From assembly GCF_905220415.1 (NCBI RefSeq), contig NC_059558.1, forward strand, positions 7,700,501 to 7,764,500: a DNA stretch of 64,000 bases, written 5' to 3'. The position numbers and the translations under genes were made by a program. This stretch comes from Colias croceus (lineage: Eukaryota; Arthropoda; Insecta; Lepidoptera; Pieridae). The notes beneath the pieces are model-generated. The model was not told the origin of the DNA. It saw only the letters and a list, made by a program, of their open reading frames with translations, and ran no database searches. Positions 29,010 to 38,996 of this stretch are shown piece after piece (positions within the stretch are counted from its first letter, which is position 1; each line of letters starts with the position of its first letter).

Positions 29010-30326
29010 TTATTGTTTATATTTGGAAGCTCCTTTATTGCTTTCCTCAAGTTTTTTAAGCCTCTCATCAAACGAGGTTAAAAGCTTTAAGATGGTATTC
29101 ATTTTTTCATCCATAAGTTGGTTTAGTGGCTTATTGTGTGACTGTGAGGATGTTTGTGGCTGCGCTCCTCGTGTCACGGATGCATACGAAAGTTCTTTTG
29201 TTGTTGTAAGTTTACTGACTTTAGTTACTTTTTCTTTGTTTGGAATTTGAAGATTTGGCTGCGCATTCCTTTTTATGCTTTTGTTTTTAATAATTTGAAG
29301 TTCTTTAGCCACTGTGCATCCCCTATAGTTAGCCGGATGAGGCTCTCCACAGTGAACACATTTTGGCTTAATTGTAGTTGGTTTATTGCAATCCTTTGTT
29401 AAATGCTTGCCTGTACACTTAACACATCTGGGTTCTTTTGAACAGTATTTTTGTGTGTGGCCATACGCTTGACACCTTTTGCATTGTGGTATCAGCTTAG
29501 ATGTTTTCAGGGGCTGTATGTCCACCTTACAGCCTAATATAGAGTTAATTCCATATATTTTTTTTATGTCCTCATCCTTATCGAAAGAGAGCATAAACAT
29601 GTTTAAGGGTTCCTTGTTCTTCCAGCTCAGTTTGTTGACCGCGTCCTGGATTTTGTATCCCTTAGATGTCAGGTCTTCAAGTATTCTAGCTGGCACATAT
29701 GAGGAGTGCAGGTTTTTTGCCATTACCCTAATCGGCCTTTCTTGTTTATTTTCATAAGAATACCAAAGGCAGTTGTTCTGTAACAAATGCTTGGTAATAG
29801 CGCGATATGAGTCACCGTCGTTAGAATTTATTTTAACTTTTTCTCCATTCATCATTTTCATGATGAACGAATCTTTCATTAGATTTTCCGAAAGAAGATC
29901 ATAAAACTGTTGATAGTTTTTTACGTTTTCGACAATTATGGGTGGTGGTGAAGGTTGTTTCTTAGGTTTCACATTTTCTTTGTTTGCAGTAGTTTCGTCT
30001 GCTTGATGAGATGGTGGGGACAGTGATGTGTTCAATTTCCTTTTTTTTCTACTCTTCTGTCGTACCCATTCTGTTTCCTTTGCAAGCTCTTCTTCATCCG
30101 TCTCGTACTGGACCTGCATTGGCTTTCCATTATTATCTTTTTTGTCTGGGTCTGTACTTTTTTGCCCTTGGATATAACTCAACTCTTGCTGAAGTTTTTC
30201 TATTTGACCTTTGAGGTCATGTACTAAATTCTGGAGATGTTCTCGTTGTATTTTTTCTTCACTGTAGTGTTTATATAACAGGTGTTCTGTTTCAGTTTTT
30301 AGTTTGATTGGAGATGTCGGAGCCAT
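29010..30326 (-). CDS. Jockey ORF1: Gag-like nucleic-acid-binding protein
   Basis: 438 residues. A charged coiled-coil-like start (LYKHYSEEKIQREHLQNLVH), a basic/acidic linker, a Gag-like central domain (about 130-270), then three zinc knuckles at roughly 280-345: CKRCQAYGHTQKYC, CVKCTGKHLTKDC and CVHCGEPHPANYRGC. A second coiled coil near the C terminus (MNTILKLLTSFDERLKKLEE). Packages the element RNA. Ends TAA two bases before ORF2. Confidence 0.93.
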   Translation of the reverse strand: MAPTSPIKLKTETEHLLYKHYSEEKIQREHLQNLVHDLKGQIEKLQQELSYIQGQKSTDPDKKDNNGKPMQVQYETDEEELAKETEWVRQKSRKKRKLNTSLSPPSHQADETTANKENVKPKKQPSPPPIIVENVKNYQQFYDLLSENLMKDSFIMKMMNGEKVKINSNDGDSYRAITKHLLQNNCLWYSYENKQERPIRVMAKNLHSSYVPARILEDLTSKGYKIQDAVNKLSWKNKEPLNMFMLSFDKDEDIKKIYGINSILGCKVDIQPLKTSKLIPQCKRCQAYGHTQKYCSKEPRCVKCTGKHLTKDCNKPTTIKPKCVHCGEPHPANYRGCTVAKELQIIKNKSIKRNAQPNLQIPNKEKVTKVSKLTTTKELSYASVTRGAQPQTSSQSHNKPLNQLMDEKMNTILKLLTSFDERLKKLEESNKGASKYKQ

Positions 30327-30501
30327 AATTAATTAAAAGTTATAGCTTCGCCTTAACACTTTGTTTACACAAATATGTGAGTTACTTTCGGTAACTGGGT
30401 CATCGCGGCGACCGCACGCGGCCAGACGTGACGATTTGTAGGTTGCTGCGTCAGCGCAATACCCGAGCACTAACTAGCGCCCAAACGTGAGCGACGCGAC
30501 G

Positions 30502-30534
30502 CGACCTTTCTTGGCGGAAGTCGAAAGAACACTG
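30502..30534 (-). promoter_or_regulatory. Jockey internal promoter (initiator + DPE)
   Basis: The element starts CAGTGTTC on the minus strand. With the A as +1, GGTCGCG begins exactly at +28, matching the downstream promoter element RGWCGTG at six of seven places. This Inr-DPE layout without a TATA box is known from Drosophila jockey-type elements. Confidence 0.75.
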
Positions 30535-30535
30535 G

Positions 30536-30685
30536 TGATCTTAGCGTGATGTTAAATACCCTATAAGCCTTCCTCGATTAATGGGCTATCTAACACCGAA
30601 AGAATTTTTCAAATCGGACCAGTAGTTCCAGAGATTATCGCGTTCAAACAAACAAACAAACTCTTCAGCTTTATAATATTATTTA
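30536..30685 (+). repeat. dispersed repeat ('CTGAGATTAGCG' family), right half of a split copy
   Basis: TGATCTTAGCGTGATGTTAA to CAGCTTTATAATATTATTT; continues the copy broken at 26112. Confidence 0.75.
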
Positions 30686-30700
30686 TTTATATTTACTTAC

Positions 30701-30704
30701 CCAT
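30701..30704 (-). pseudogene. secreted-peptide pseudogene, exon 1 (ATGG) and promoter region
   Basis: ATGG followed by donor GTAAGT, and about 200 bp of upstream sequence (CTATTTAAATAAATAGAA, then GTATGTGAAATTATGTTGTA) match the promoter and exon 1 of the intact gene at 34948. The TCAGT initiator of the intact gene is replaced by TTATT here. Confidence 0.75.
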
Positions 30705-30897
30705 TTTAAATCGCGGTTGTTGACTATGCAGTGGATTCGGAATAAATGTCTTGAATTGTTTCTATTTATTTAAATAATATACAGTTAATAGTTTTTAAAT
30801 TGTTTCAAATCGATTGAAATCAATTTTTTGTTAAGGGTCAATATTTTAATGGTATGTGAAATTATGTTGTAAGTGTTCACGGGAGTAACATCTTTAC

Positions 30898-31142
30898 TTA
30901 TAATATAAAGCTGAAGAGTTTGTTTGTTTGTTTGAACGCGCTAATCTCGGGAACTACTGGTCCGATTTGAAAAATTCTTTCGGTGTTAGATAGCTCTTTT
31001 ATCGACGAAGGCTATAGAGTATTTTTCTCGAGTATCAAAATATCTCCATACCAAATTTCATGAAAATTGGTTCAGTAGTTTAGGCGTGATTGAGTAACAG
31101 ACATACGATAGAGTTACTTTCGCATTTATAATATTTGTATGG
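30898..31142 (-). repeat. chimeric dispersed repeat copy
   Basis: First half (TATAATATAAAGCTGAAGAG to TTTCGGTGTTAGATAGCTC) belongs to the 'CTGAGATTAGCG' family on the minus strand. The second half (TCTCGAGTATCAAAATATCT to TTTCGCATTTATAATATTTG) belongs to the 'GTTCCCGTGGGATTTCC' family on the plus strand. Confidence 0.6.
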
Positions 31143-31456
31143 AACCAGATTATCATTTTTGGCTCATAACTCTAACTTTTGGATTAATTAATAAAATGCA
31201 TCTATTCATTTTTAAAGATCACTTTATTCTCTACAACTTTTGTTTGAAACTTATTTTTCTATTGGCCATACTTTTTGATTTGTAGAACGTGTAACCTAAA
31301 ACATGAGTGAATTTTCATTTTCATTTTCATGTTGTGGGGTAACAGTACTACACTCCTTTTAAAGTGAAACTTTTATTACATCGTCTCAAACTTTTTGGTC
31401 TGTGTAGCGCATGTCGCGTGACGCACGATACGTACGATAATAGTAAAATTAGTTAA

Positions 31457-32889
31457 CCCTTAATTTGGCACCGATAAAAATATTCAAAATATATGAATTT
31501 GACAATTTTGTGGTTTTAGGAGTATGTCATAAAGTTCTCGAAAAATGAAAAAAAAAATCTACCATAGCCCACTGCTGGGAAAACCTGTGTCCGTCACAGC
31601 GGACACTGCCAAATTACGGAAAATAAAAACCACAGCTATTTTTATGTTTTTTTACTAAAGAAAAATACAGAAATGAAAATTTTAGAACTATTTGATACAT
31701 TGACAGTTTATTTTGTATGAAATTAAAAAAAAAAAACCAATTCAAGTTTATTTTGTATGAAATTTAAAAAAAAAGTCTCTAAATTCTACTTTTGTTATTT
31801 GAATTGAATTGCCGGTTTTTTTGACTGAATATGAGTTTGTCTGCTCTACGATACTAGTAAAATATCTAGAGAAAAAAAGGTGAAGGAAACTCAAAGGTGA
31901 ATCATCTTCTGGCATGTCTATGTAATCATCCTCCTCACCTTCTTCTATTGTCGCTTGGTGACGGAATTGAGTTACTCTCCAATAATTGTAAGTCAGCTGA
32001 ATTTTTTTGTTTTTTTGGTCTTTTGGCTTTGAGTGTAGGTGGTTTCCTAGATCTTATTTTTCGGGGTGCTAATCAAGAAGCTATTGGTGTTATAGGCGTT
32101 GCAGGCAATCAAGGAATAGCAGAAATAGGGACTGAACATTTTCAAAAATGGACTCGCCAATTTCACGCACGAAAGAATCTGGTCATCAGCAGGTCTATCA
32201 GAATCTTCGGAGTGTAATTCTTCATCGACGGATGTATCTATTGTTACGTTAGCAAGGGAAGGTGGTGCAGATGGTGCAGGAGAAAACAGGGGGGTGGATG
32301 AATTAGTACGTGCTTCATGCAATTGAGTTTCCGAATCTGATATTTCGCTAGCATGGGAAGGTGTATGTTCATTCGGCACTAAAGCAATAATTATACTTGC
32401 GCGATTAGGCTGTTGGCAATGAAAAAAAATCCAAACTCACACACACACATTTTGACGGTGTCCGCCGCAGCGGACATATTAATAAAGTGGTACTTTTCTA
32501 TACAATTAGCAATGTCCGCTGTGACGGACAAAACATTTCAGTTACAAATAAACACCATAAAAATGTAATAAAGTGTGTATGTTTTTGCAAATAATGATTG
32601 AAATGTTTATGATCTAATAAATAAATATAAAATTCAATTCGTTTTTCGACAAAAAATAAGAAAAATAATTATAAATACTTTGAGCAAAACAGGTGGCCGC
32701 CTTTTCGCAGACATTTTGCGTCCCAACTGACATATGCAATGTTGTCACAATCATTGCTTAATTTTTTACTATTTGTTTATGGTATAAATAAACATTTAAT
32801 CGATTAAAAATCGATGAACATGAAATAAAAACTTGACAGGATTTATTTTACGTAAGTGTCCGTCACACCGGACTATACCAAATTAAGGG
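31457..32889 (-). mobile_element. piggyBac-like element remnant 1 (TTAA-flanked)
   Basis: TTAA target site at both ends (31453-31456, 32890-32893) with inverted ends CCCTTAATTTGG and CCAAATTAAGGG. Palindromic motifs TGTCCG..GCGGACA occur near 31590, 32459, 32512 and 32858. Frame pieces on the minus strand are acidic N-terminal-like fragments; the catalytic region is missing. Confidence 0.8.
31895..32379 (-). pseudogene. transposase N-terminal fragments in piggyBac-like remnant 1
   Basis: An acidic, low-complexity frame (ASEISDSETQLHEA, TIDTSVDEELHSEDSDRPAD) runs from 32379. In other frames further on are basic and acidic pieces (KAKRPKKQK, EEGEEDDYIDMPEDD). Such disordered N termini precede the catalytic domain of piggyBac transposases, which is absent here. 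Assignment rests on the TTAA ends, not on catalytic motifs. Confidence 0.5.
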
Positions 32890-33744
32890 TTAAAGTTAAG
32901 TAGTTAAATGTCTATAGTGTGAAAAAAGTTTCAGTTTTACCGTGGTTTCATAAAACCACACAACATTTTTTTTTCAGTCACCAAAGTTCATAATGATTAT
33001 AATTTATAAGTATCATGTATTATAGAGCCTCATTCGAATTACGCACGAAAAAAGGAAATATCCTTTATTATTTTATTATATTTATTACTTTTTTTTTCGA
33101 GCGTAATTCGAATTATCCAAAACACTTTCTTATTGTATAATATGTAAAAACGTAAAAGTGTGAAAATAAGGGATAATAATAAGGACTTCTTGATGTTTTT
33201 TTTTTCTAGTAAATTTTAATGTTATATATTTTGTTCAGGGCAAATATTTGTGTGATGAACTCAATTATTTGTTCTTGGGTCTGGGTGTTATTATCTATAT
33301 ATTTTTTTTTATTTATTTATTTATATGTTTTCGATCAAACAGAATCCTCGAAAATATCATCTAGTTTTTTTATTATATTGTGTAATATAAATAAAATATA
33401 ATAATGTGATAAAACAAAAAACGAAGCGATGAAACGATCAACACATCAACAAAAAAATGTTACTCAAATCGACATGACGTTACAAGCTATAACCCAACCA
33501 TATTAAAATGTGTTTCTGTTCTAGGAAATTAGTTTAGAATGAAGGTACCTATATTATTTATACGCATAGTCATGAAAAGTTTAAATTGAGACTAAAGTCA
33601 TGATTATCGGCGCCTGCCTTTACAAAGTAAAGTATAATTTTTGTAAAGTAATAATGAGTTTGACACGATTATGAAATATATTTTTGGATGAAAGTTGATC
33701 TTTCCTTCAAATTAAAGTTAAAGTGCGATCTATGAATCTCGGCC

Positions 33745-33875
33745 TTAAATTTTAAGGTCGCGTCATGGCAATGCGGTCACGTCATGGAGTAAGGCGACGA
33801 TTTTGGTATCTTTGACTCTCAAGCCAAAGAAGTTTCATTTCTGACTCGTGTGCTCGACACGCACGCTCTTCTTTA
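33745..33875. mobile_element. MITE with GAAGTGAAACTTCTTTA-type ends, copy 3 (left end lost)
   Basis: Core AAGGTCGCGTCATGGCAATG and right end GCCAAAGAAGTTTCATTTCT with tail CTCGTGTGCTCGACACGCAC. The left inverted end is degraded. Confidence 0.65.
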
Positions 33876-34000
33876 TAGTGAAGGATATTGAAGACAATTG
33901 CCTGAAAATATTATCAAAATCAATTGTTATTGGCACACTTTGCACTAAGAAAACATAACTATCAACTATCTAGATTCTAGAGTCTAGAGAAATAAAAAAC

Positions 34001-34006
34001 TTTATT
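34001..34006 (-). terminator. poly(A) signal of the secreted-peptide gene
   Basis: AATAAA on the minus strand about 20 nt after the stop. Another AATAAA overlaps the stop codon itself (34020-34025). Confidence 0.6.
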
Positions 34007-34024
34007 TTACACAATGTCATTTAT

Positions 34025-34951
34025 TCACTTCCCATTAAAAAACTGTTCTTGTGGGTTAGAATAGTCAAGTGTACCACAGTAGTTATTCTTGAAAACATCA
34101 CATTTCTCGCTGGTGACTTCCTGGAAGGGAGGGGGTGGTGGGGTCGGGTCAGCAAGTCGGCGTGGTTCGCGGAATATTCGGGATTCTACCGTCGTCGCTA
34201 TGAGGAGGAGGCAGACGAGCGCGAACATTTTGGAACCTGTAGATCAGAATATTTATCTTTGTATAATATGTACGTATTTATGGTAGAGGAGATCTAAATC
34301 ACTTCACCTAAGTACATTATTTTCAGTGTGGAAAGTGATGACGCTACACGAATTATATGGTGGGTTCAGACGCTTGCGTTCAAAGTGACATTCAAGGAGC
34401 ACAAGCACGGGCACAAGCATGTAAAGATGTTGTTTGTGCATGTACCCGTGTTTGTTTGTACCGTAAGCGCACGGGCTACTTGCCGGCTGCTTGCCGGGCT
34501 CCTTGCCACGCTGCTTGCCATGCGTCTAACCGGCAATAAGGCAATAAGGCTCTATCATTTTCCACACTGAAAACCAAAATGAAATACATTGCGAATTGCG
34601 TCAAAATTCCTCGTTACCTTTTACTTTGTCATTTATAAAAAATCTTCATAGGCGTTGGAAAGTAGGCCTACAGCCTACATATTAAATTTTTGTGTATAAG
34701 AAAGAGAGCTAATCATAGAGTCTATTCTGAATTATTGTATTATTTTCCCTGTTATCAAACCCGGATGATTTCTTATTGGATTGTATATTTATTGATACTT
34801 AACATCTCCGTGTAAATAACAAGGTCAGCCTGTACTCAGGAATATGTAAATATCCAACAGTGAAGGTAATTTCGTAATCGGTTCAGTAGTTTCTGAGTTT
34901 AGCACGTTCAAACAAACAAACTCTTCAGTTTTATATAATTTACTTACCCAT
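34025..34951 (-). CDS. small secreted peptide, two exons, function unknown
   Basis: Exon 1 gives only ATGG (34951-34948) before a GTAAGT donor. Exon 2 (34236-34025) follows a CTACAG acceptor. The spliced product is 71 residues: MGSKMFALVCLLLIATTVES is a signal peptide. The mature part has a proline run (DPTPPPPPFQEV) and two cysteines in KCDVFKNNYCGTLDY. If the splice is not used, translation from the internal ATG at 34228 gives the same protein without the first four residues. I do not recognise the family. A tandem paralogue lies downstream and is broken. The intron holds a MITE and a dispersed-repeat fragment. Confidence 0.78.
34320..34573. mobile_element. MITE with TTTTCAGTGTGGAAA ends
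   Basis: Left TTTTCAGTGTGGAAAGTGAT and right ATCATTTTCCACACTGAAAA are inverted, about 20 bp. The inside is GC-richer than its surroundings. It lies in the intron of the secreted-peptide gene. Confidence 0.75.
34863..34940 (+). repeat. dispersed repeat fragment ('CTGAGATTAGCG' family)
   Basis: AAGGTAATTTCGTAATCGGT then GAGTTTAGCACGTTCAAACA and CTCTTCAGTTTTATATAATT. Confidence 0.55.
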
Positions 34952-34991
34952 TTTAATAGCACGGTTGTAGGTTAGAAAGCGGTGGATTCGA

Positions 34992-35036
34992 ACTGAATGT
35001 CTTGAACGTCTTGAATTATTTCTATTTATTTAAATA
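34992..35036 (-). promoter_or_regulatory. core promoter of the secreted-peptide gene
   Basis: On the minus strand TATTTAAATAAATAG precedes TCAGTTCG, an arthropod-type initiator, by roughly 30-40 bp; the ATG follows about 40 bp later. The region is conserved with the pseudogene copy at about 30750, except for the initiator. Confidence 0.55.
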
Positions 35037-35792
35037 GTATACAGTTAATAGTTTTTAAATTGATGCAAATCCAATAAAATCACTTTTTTGTTCCAAGGGT
35101 CAAGATTTTAATGGTATGTGAAATTATGTTGTAAGTTTTCATGGGTGAATTATTATAATAAATAATAATAAACGATAAACATATACTTTCATATTCGTTG
35201 TCGTTTGCCTCGAATTTGCGCGTGTGTAGAGAATAAATCCTTTTTTAATAGATTTTTTAGTTTTTTATGTGCTCTTCCAGCATTTATCTATTTAATTAAA
35301 AGATAACTCAGGATGATGATAGAGCTTTGTCATCATTAAGTATATAATAAATTATTTATCATACTAAGCACAGAAGGCACAGAGGAAGATTTTCTGGAAA
35401 ATGTGCATGCTCTGATTTAATATTATCATCCTTTTTTTTTATTTACACACTGTTAAAAAAATTATGCAGTATAATAAAATTTTCATTTTGATTGTAACTG
35501 AAAATCAATCTATTATTTTAAACTTAATAATACCGATAATCAAATCATACCGATTTATGTGGTACGTTTTGTATACTTTTAAAATATTTTTCACTAATCT
35601 CTTGAAAATAAAATTCAAAATGGCTTCGATAGAGCCGTGTCATGCATTCAACAATAGCGCCTCTAGCGGACACTTAATAAAACTAAACACGTTAAACCAA
35701 ATTAGGTCTTAGCACCTTGATTGCACGCTATTGTTTTGCACAGCAAGCGCAAATATAAAAACATGTACACGAATTTTGTTAGTAATTGCAAG

Positions 35793-35969
35793 CACAATAT
35801 ACAGATACAACCAGTAGGTAAACTTCATATAACACGTTCGAAAATAAGGATATTCTTGTAACTGTCAATTATTGTGATTCTCAGTCTCTTAAACACGCTT
35901 GCTTGTGTGCGTGTGCCATTTCGAACGTGTTCTGAGAAGTTTCCCTACTGGTTGTGTCTGTATATTGTG
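35793..35969. mobile_element. MITE with about 50-bp inverted ends
   Basis: Left CACAATATACAGATACAACC to AACACGTTCGAAA; right is the inverse, TTTCGAACGTGTT to TGTCTGTATATTGTG. 177 bp in all, with a few mismatches. Confidence 0.8.
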
Positions 35970-36292
35970 TTACTATTATAGTATTATACTATCTATGGTA
36001 ATATATTGAATGTTTTGAATATATTTAAATAATGAAATATACAAAACACATACCTATAAAGATGAATAGAATTGTCGTGTACACGGATAAATAACAACTA
36101 AACTAATTGAATGATTCATACTTGACTCATTATTTTATCGGTTCATTAAAGCAATTTGTCGGTTGAATTATAATTATAATTTTTTTAGGTGACAATTATT
36201 AGTAGTCTAATGTGTTTTCTATGATCTCCATAAGAGTAAGTATCAGGGCTATAGAATGATTCACTGTTATTGTATTTTTCCCTTATCTATAC

Positions 36293-36478
36293 TTAATATT
36301 ATAAAGTTGAAGAGTTTGTTTGTTTGAACGCAGTAATCTCAGTAACTACTGGTCCGATAAGAAAAATTCTTTCGGTGATAGATCATTTATCGAGGATGGC
36401 TATAGACTATATAAAATCATCACGCTAAGACCAACAGGAGCGGAACAATGCGGGTGAAACCGCGGAGCACAGCTAGTA
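36293..36478 (-). repeat. dispersed repeat ('CTGAGATTAGCG' family), minus-strand copy
   Basis: AATATTATAAAGTTGAAGAG to CGGGTGAAACCGCGGAGCAC; near full length. Confidence 0.7.
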
Positions 36479-36953
36479 ATTTATAGTATACAATAGCTGA
36501 CAAAGATTCATAAATCTATCCACATAACATATACAGGCTTATAGCTAAAATTGAAAGAATAAACCAAAAAGTACATACCCATTAACAAAGTAGGTCACCA
36601 TCACGTGCAAGGGTTTATGGCATACCTTTTCCCGCCACGTGATTGGTATAGATCTGTTTGCTTCCGGTACATTGACCCCTAGATGTTCGAGCAAGAATAT
36701 AGAAACGAATTAAAATGTTAATTGGAAAATTTGTATTATGAAATGTAATATAATGGAATTTCAAAATATATTTGATTATTTTTCCGACCCAAATATCGAC
36801 CAATAGAATTGCACCATTCGACGTCACGTGGTACATGGTATTATACTGATAATTTTTTGAAAATTTTCTCTGGTCGTTGACGTCAAACTGACAGGTTGAA
36901 TTCAATTGTGAAATTATATTGGCCGACATTTGGGACGGAAAAATAATCTCCCG

Positions 36954-37153
36954 AATACCACACGAGCTTCAAAATTATCTGGCATTTCCCTCAAGGTTCC
37001 CTGCAAACAAATAAAGTCGTCAAGTTTTTCAGGAAAAATCACTCGCGCTTCGCGCTCGTGATTTTTTAACCTTGACTAAAAACTTGACTCCTTCATTTGT
37101 TTGCAACGAACCTATCGGAAAATACCCGATAATTTTGAAGCTCTTGTGGTATT
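36954..37153. mobile_element. hairpin-forming MITE (whole-element palindrome)
   Basis: AATACCACACGAGCTTCAAA at the left is inverted at the right (TTTTGAAGCTCTTGTGGTATT). Inner blocks TTTGCAAACAAAT-like and GTCAAGTTTTT are inverted too, and the centre is a perfect stem AATCACTCGCGC/GCGCTCGTGATT (about 37037-37065). Confidence 0.75.
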
Positions 37154-37291
37154 ATAAGTGAGAATACTTTAAAGATTAATCGAACATAACATTAAAGCTA
37201 CATATATTTTAGTAGAAGGAGGGTAATAGAAAGAAGAAAAAGATTTACATATAAAATTGGTATGGTAAAAATATATACGTGATATAGGTAT

Positions 37292-37424
37292 TATCTATAC
37301 TCAATGTTATAAAGCTGACGAGTTTGTTTGTTTATTTGAACGCGCTAAGCTCGGGAGGTACTGGTCCGATTTGAAAAATTATTTCGGTGTTAGATGTATG
37401 TCCCATTCATCGAGGAAGCCTATA
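37292..37424 (-). repeat. dispersed repeat ('CTGAGATTAGCG' family), interrupted copy, first part
   Basis: AATGTTATAAAGCTGACGAG to CATCGAGGAAGCCTATA; resumes at 37820 after the inserted element and ends near 37888 (AAACCGCGGAGCATAGCTAG). Confidence 0.65.
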
Positions 37425-37819
37425 CAGGGTTGCTTGTAAAACACCGGCAACCTCGCAGGACAAGATAGCTAACATCATAAGCAACAAAATTTGTTCTACG
37501 ACTTTTGATAATTTGTTAGATTTTATTTTCATAAAAAAATAAATATTCATTTAATTTTCCGTTTGAATATTATAAACTCTACGCCTCACAAAAATTACGT
37601 AAACAAGAAGCGAACGAGAGAGGGAAGGGGGCGTCGCGTCGTCCATCCAATAATGAATAGAACATAGACTTACAAATGTTAAGAGAGTACAATAAAAGTT
37701 AAAAAAATCATTTAAAAATAATTTATTGCGTTATGCCAAAAGTCGTAGAACAAATGTTGTTACACATGATGTTAGCTATCTTGTCCTGCGAAGTTGCTGG
37801 TGTTTTACAAGTAACCCTG
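37425..37819. mobile_element. 395-bp element with about 85-bp inverted ends and TATA duplication
   Basis: Left CAGGGTTGCTTGTAAAACAC through AGGACAAGATAGCTAACATC to TTCTACGACTTTTG is inverted at the right, ending GTTTTACAAGTAACCCTG. TATA flanks both sides (37421-37424, 37820-37823). Inserted in a dispersed repeat. The centre is GC-rich with no coding frame. Confidence 0.82.
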
Positions 37820-38424
37820 TATATTATCATCTCGCCAATACCAAAAGGAGTGGAGCACTGCAAGTAAAACCGCGGAGCATAGCTAGGTGCATCTTTTGTT
37901 TTAGTCCTCTTGCACCAAAGTATTTTGAAGAGAATGCCAATGTCCTGAAACAAAAAAATAATTTTATTTAAGCTAATACAAGGCTTATACTATTATAGAT
38001 ATTCCTATAGCAAAAATATGGTTAAGTCGATTTTATTTCATCCAACAAAACAATTTAAATACACTCGTAAAAATAAATCTTTCTCTTTTATATTGTAAAA
38101 GCACGACAGAAGCTTAAACTTTCTTCTAATATCTATTACTATTAAAAAGTCAAAGTATAATATAATCTTGTTTTATATTTTCCCGACAACATTCAGCTTT
38201 AGTTCAAATTACATCTTCCAAATAAGATTAAATGGAAGTCGCAAAGAAATATGAATATTCAAAAGCGTCTGATGTCTCAACACAAACATCTGCAGTTTTT
38301 AAAAGGTGAGATGAATACATAACAACTTTAGTTTGGTTATTACGCATTTAGACTTATATTACATACGCTTACACCATATACACATTTTGGGGCAAGTTAG
38401 AGCATTTTTAATTTATATTGTACT

Positions 38425-38615
38425 AGCTTACCGCCCGCGGCTTCGCCCGCTTTGTCTAAAACCTAATAAATTATTTACCTTTCTCTTGAATATATCTATT
38501 AAAAATATATCTATTAAAAAAATCACATCAAAATCTGTTGCGTAGTTTTAAAGATATAAGCATACAAAGGGACATAGGGACAGAGAAAGCGACTTTGTTT
38601 TATATTATGTAGTGA
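38425..38615 (+). repeat. dispersed fragment ('GTCTAAAACCTAATAAA' family), copy 2
   Basis: TAGCTTACCGCCCGCGGCTT, TTTGTCTAAAACCTAATAAA, then GACATAGGGACAGAGAAAGC. Confidence 0.65.
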
Positions 38616-38996
38616 TTAAAGTTATGTTTTAATCTTCCTGTAAATATGAAAAAAGGAGTATCTAGTGAAGAAAATACGTTTCAAGAAGTTTCAAAATCAT
38701 TACGTTGTAGAGTGCTAAGTTATTTTGAATAAAGAGCCATCTAGCGACATTTTTTGGAACTGTTGAAATTTTATACCGACGAATGGACCAAAAACAAAAA
38801 CATTTTAGTAATCAATATCGAAGTATATTACTATAATATTGTATTCATTTAAATAAAGTAACTTAATAACTTTATTAAAAGTTTCAGTACTTAGTAAAAT
38901 GGAAAATCTTATTTCGTGTTAACAACGCCATCTCTTGTCATTTTCACGAACCACCAAGTTTTCTTGATGTGAAAGTAAGTCATATGTAGAGTTTAA

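Larger units (their letters stand above)
26113..30535 (-). mobile_element. full-length Jockey-clade non-LTR retrotransposon
   Basis: Flanked by an exact 11-bp target duplication TGATCTTAGCG (26102-26112, 30536-30546). The 3' end is a poly(A) tail (T run at 26113-26134). The 5' end is GC-rich and starts CAGTGTTCTTTCG. Two complete frames lie between. Inserted in a dispersed repeat within the intron of the secreted-peptide pseudogene. Intact frames and exact duplication point to a recent insertion. Confidence 0.95.

Noticed and set aside
34328..34570. plus-strand 80-codon frame as a gene
   Set aside because: It lies entirely within a MITE with TTTTCAGTGTGGAAA ends.
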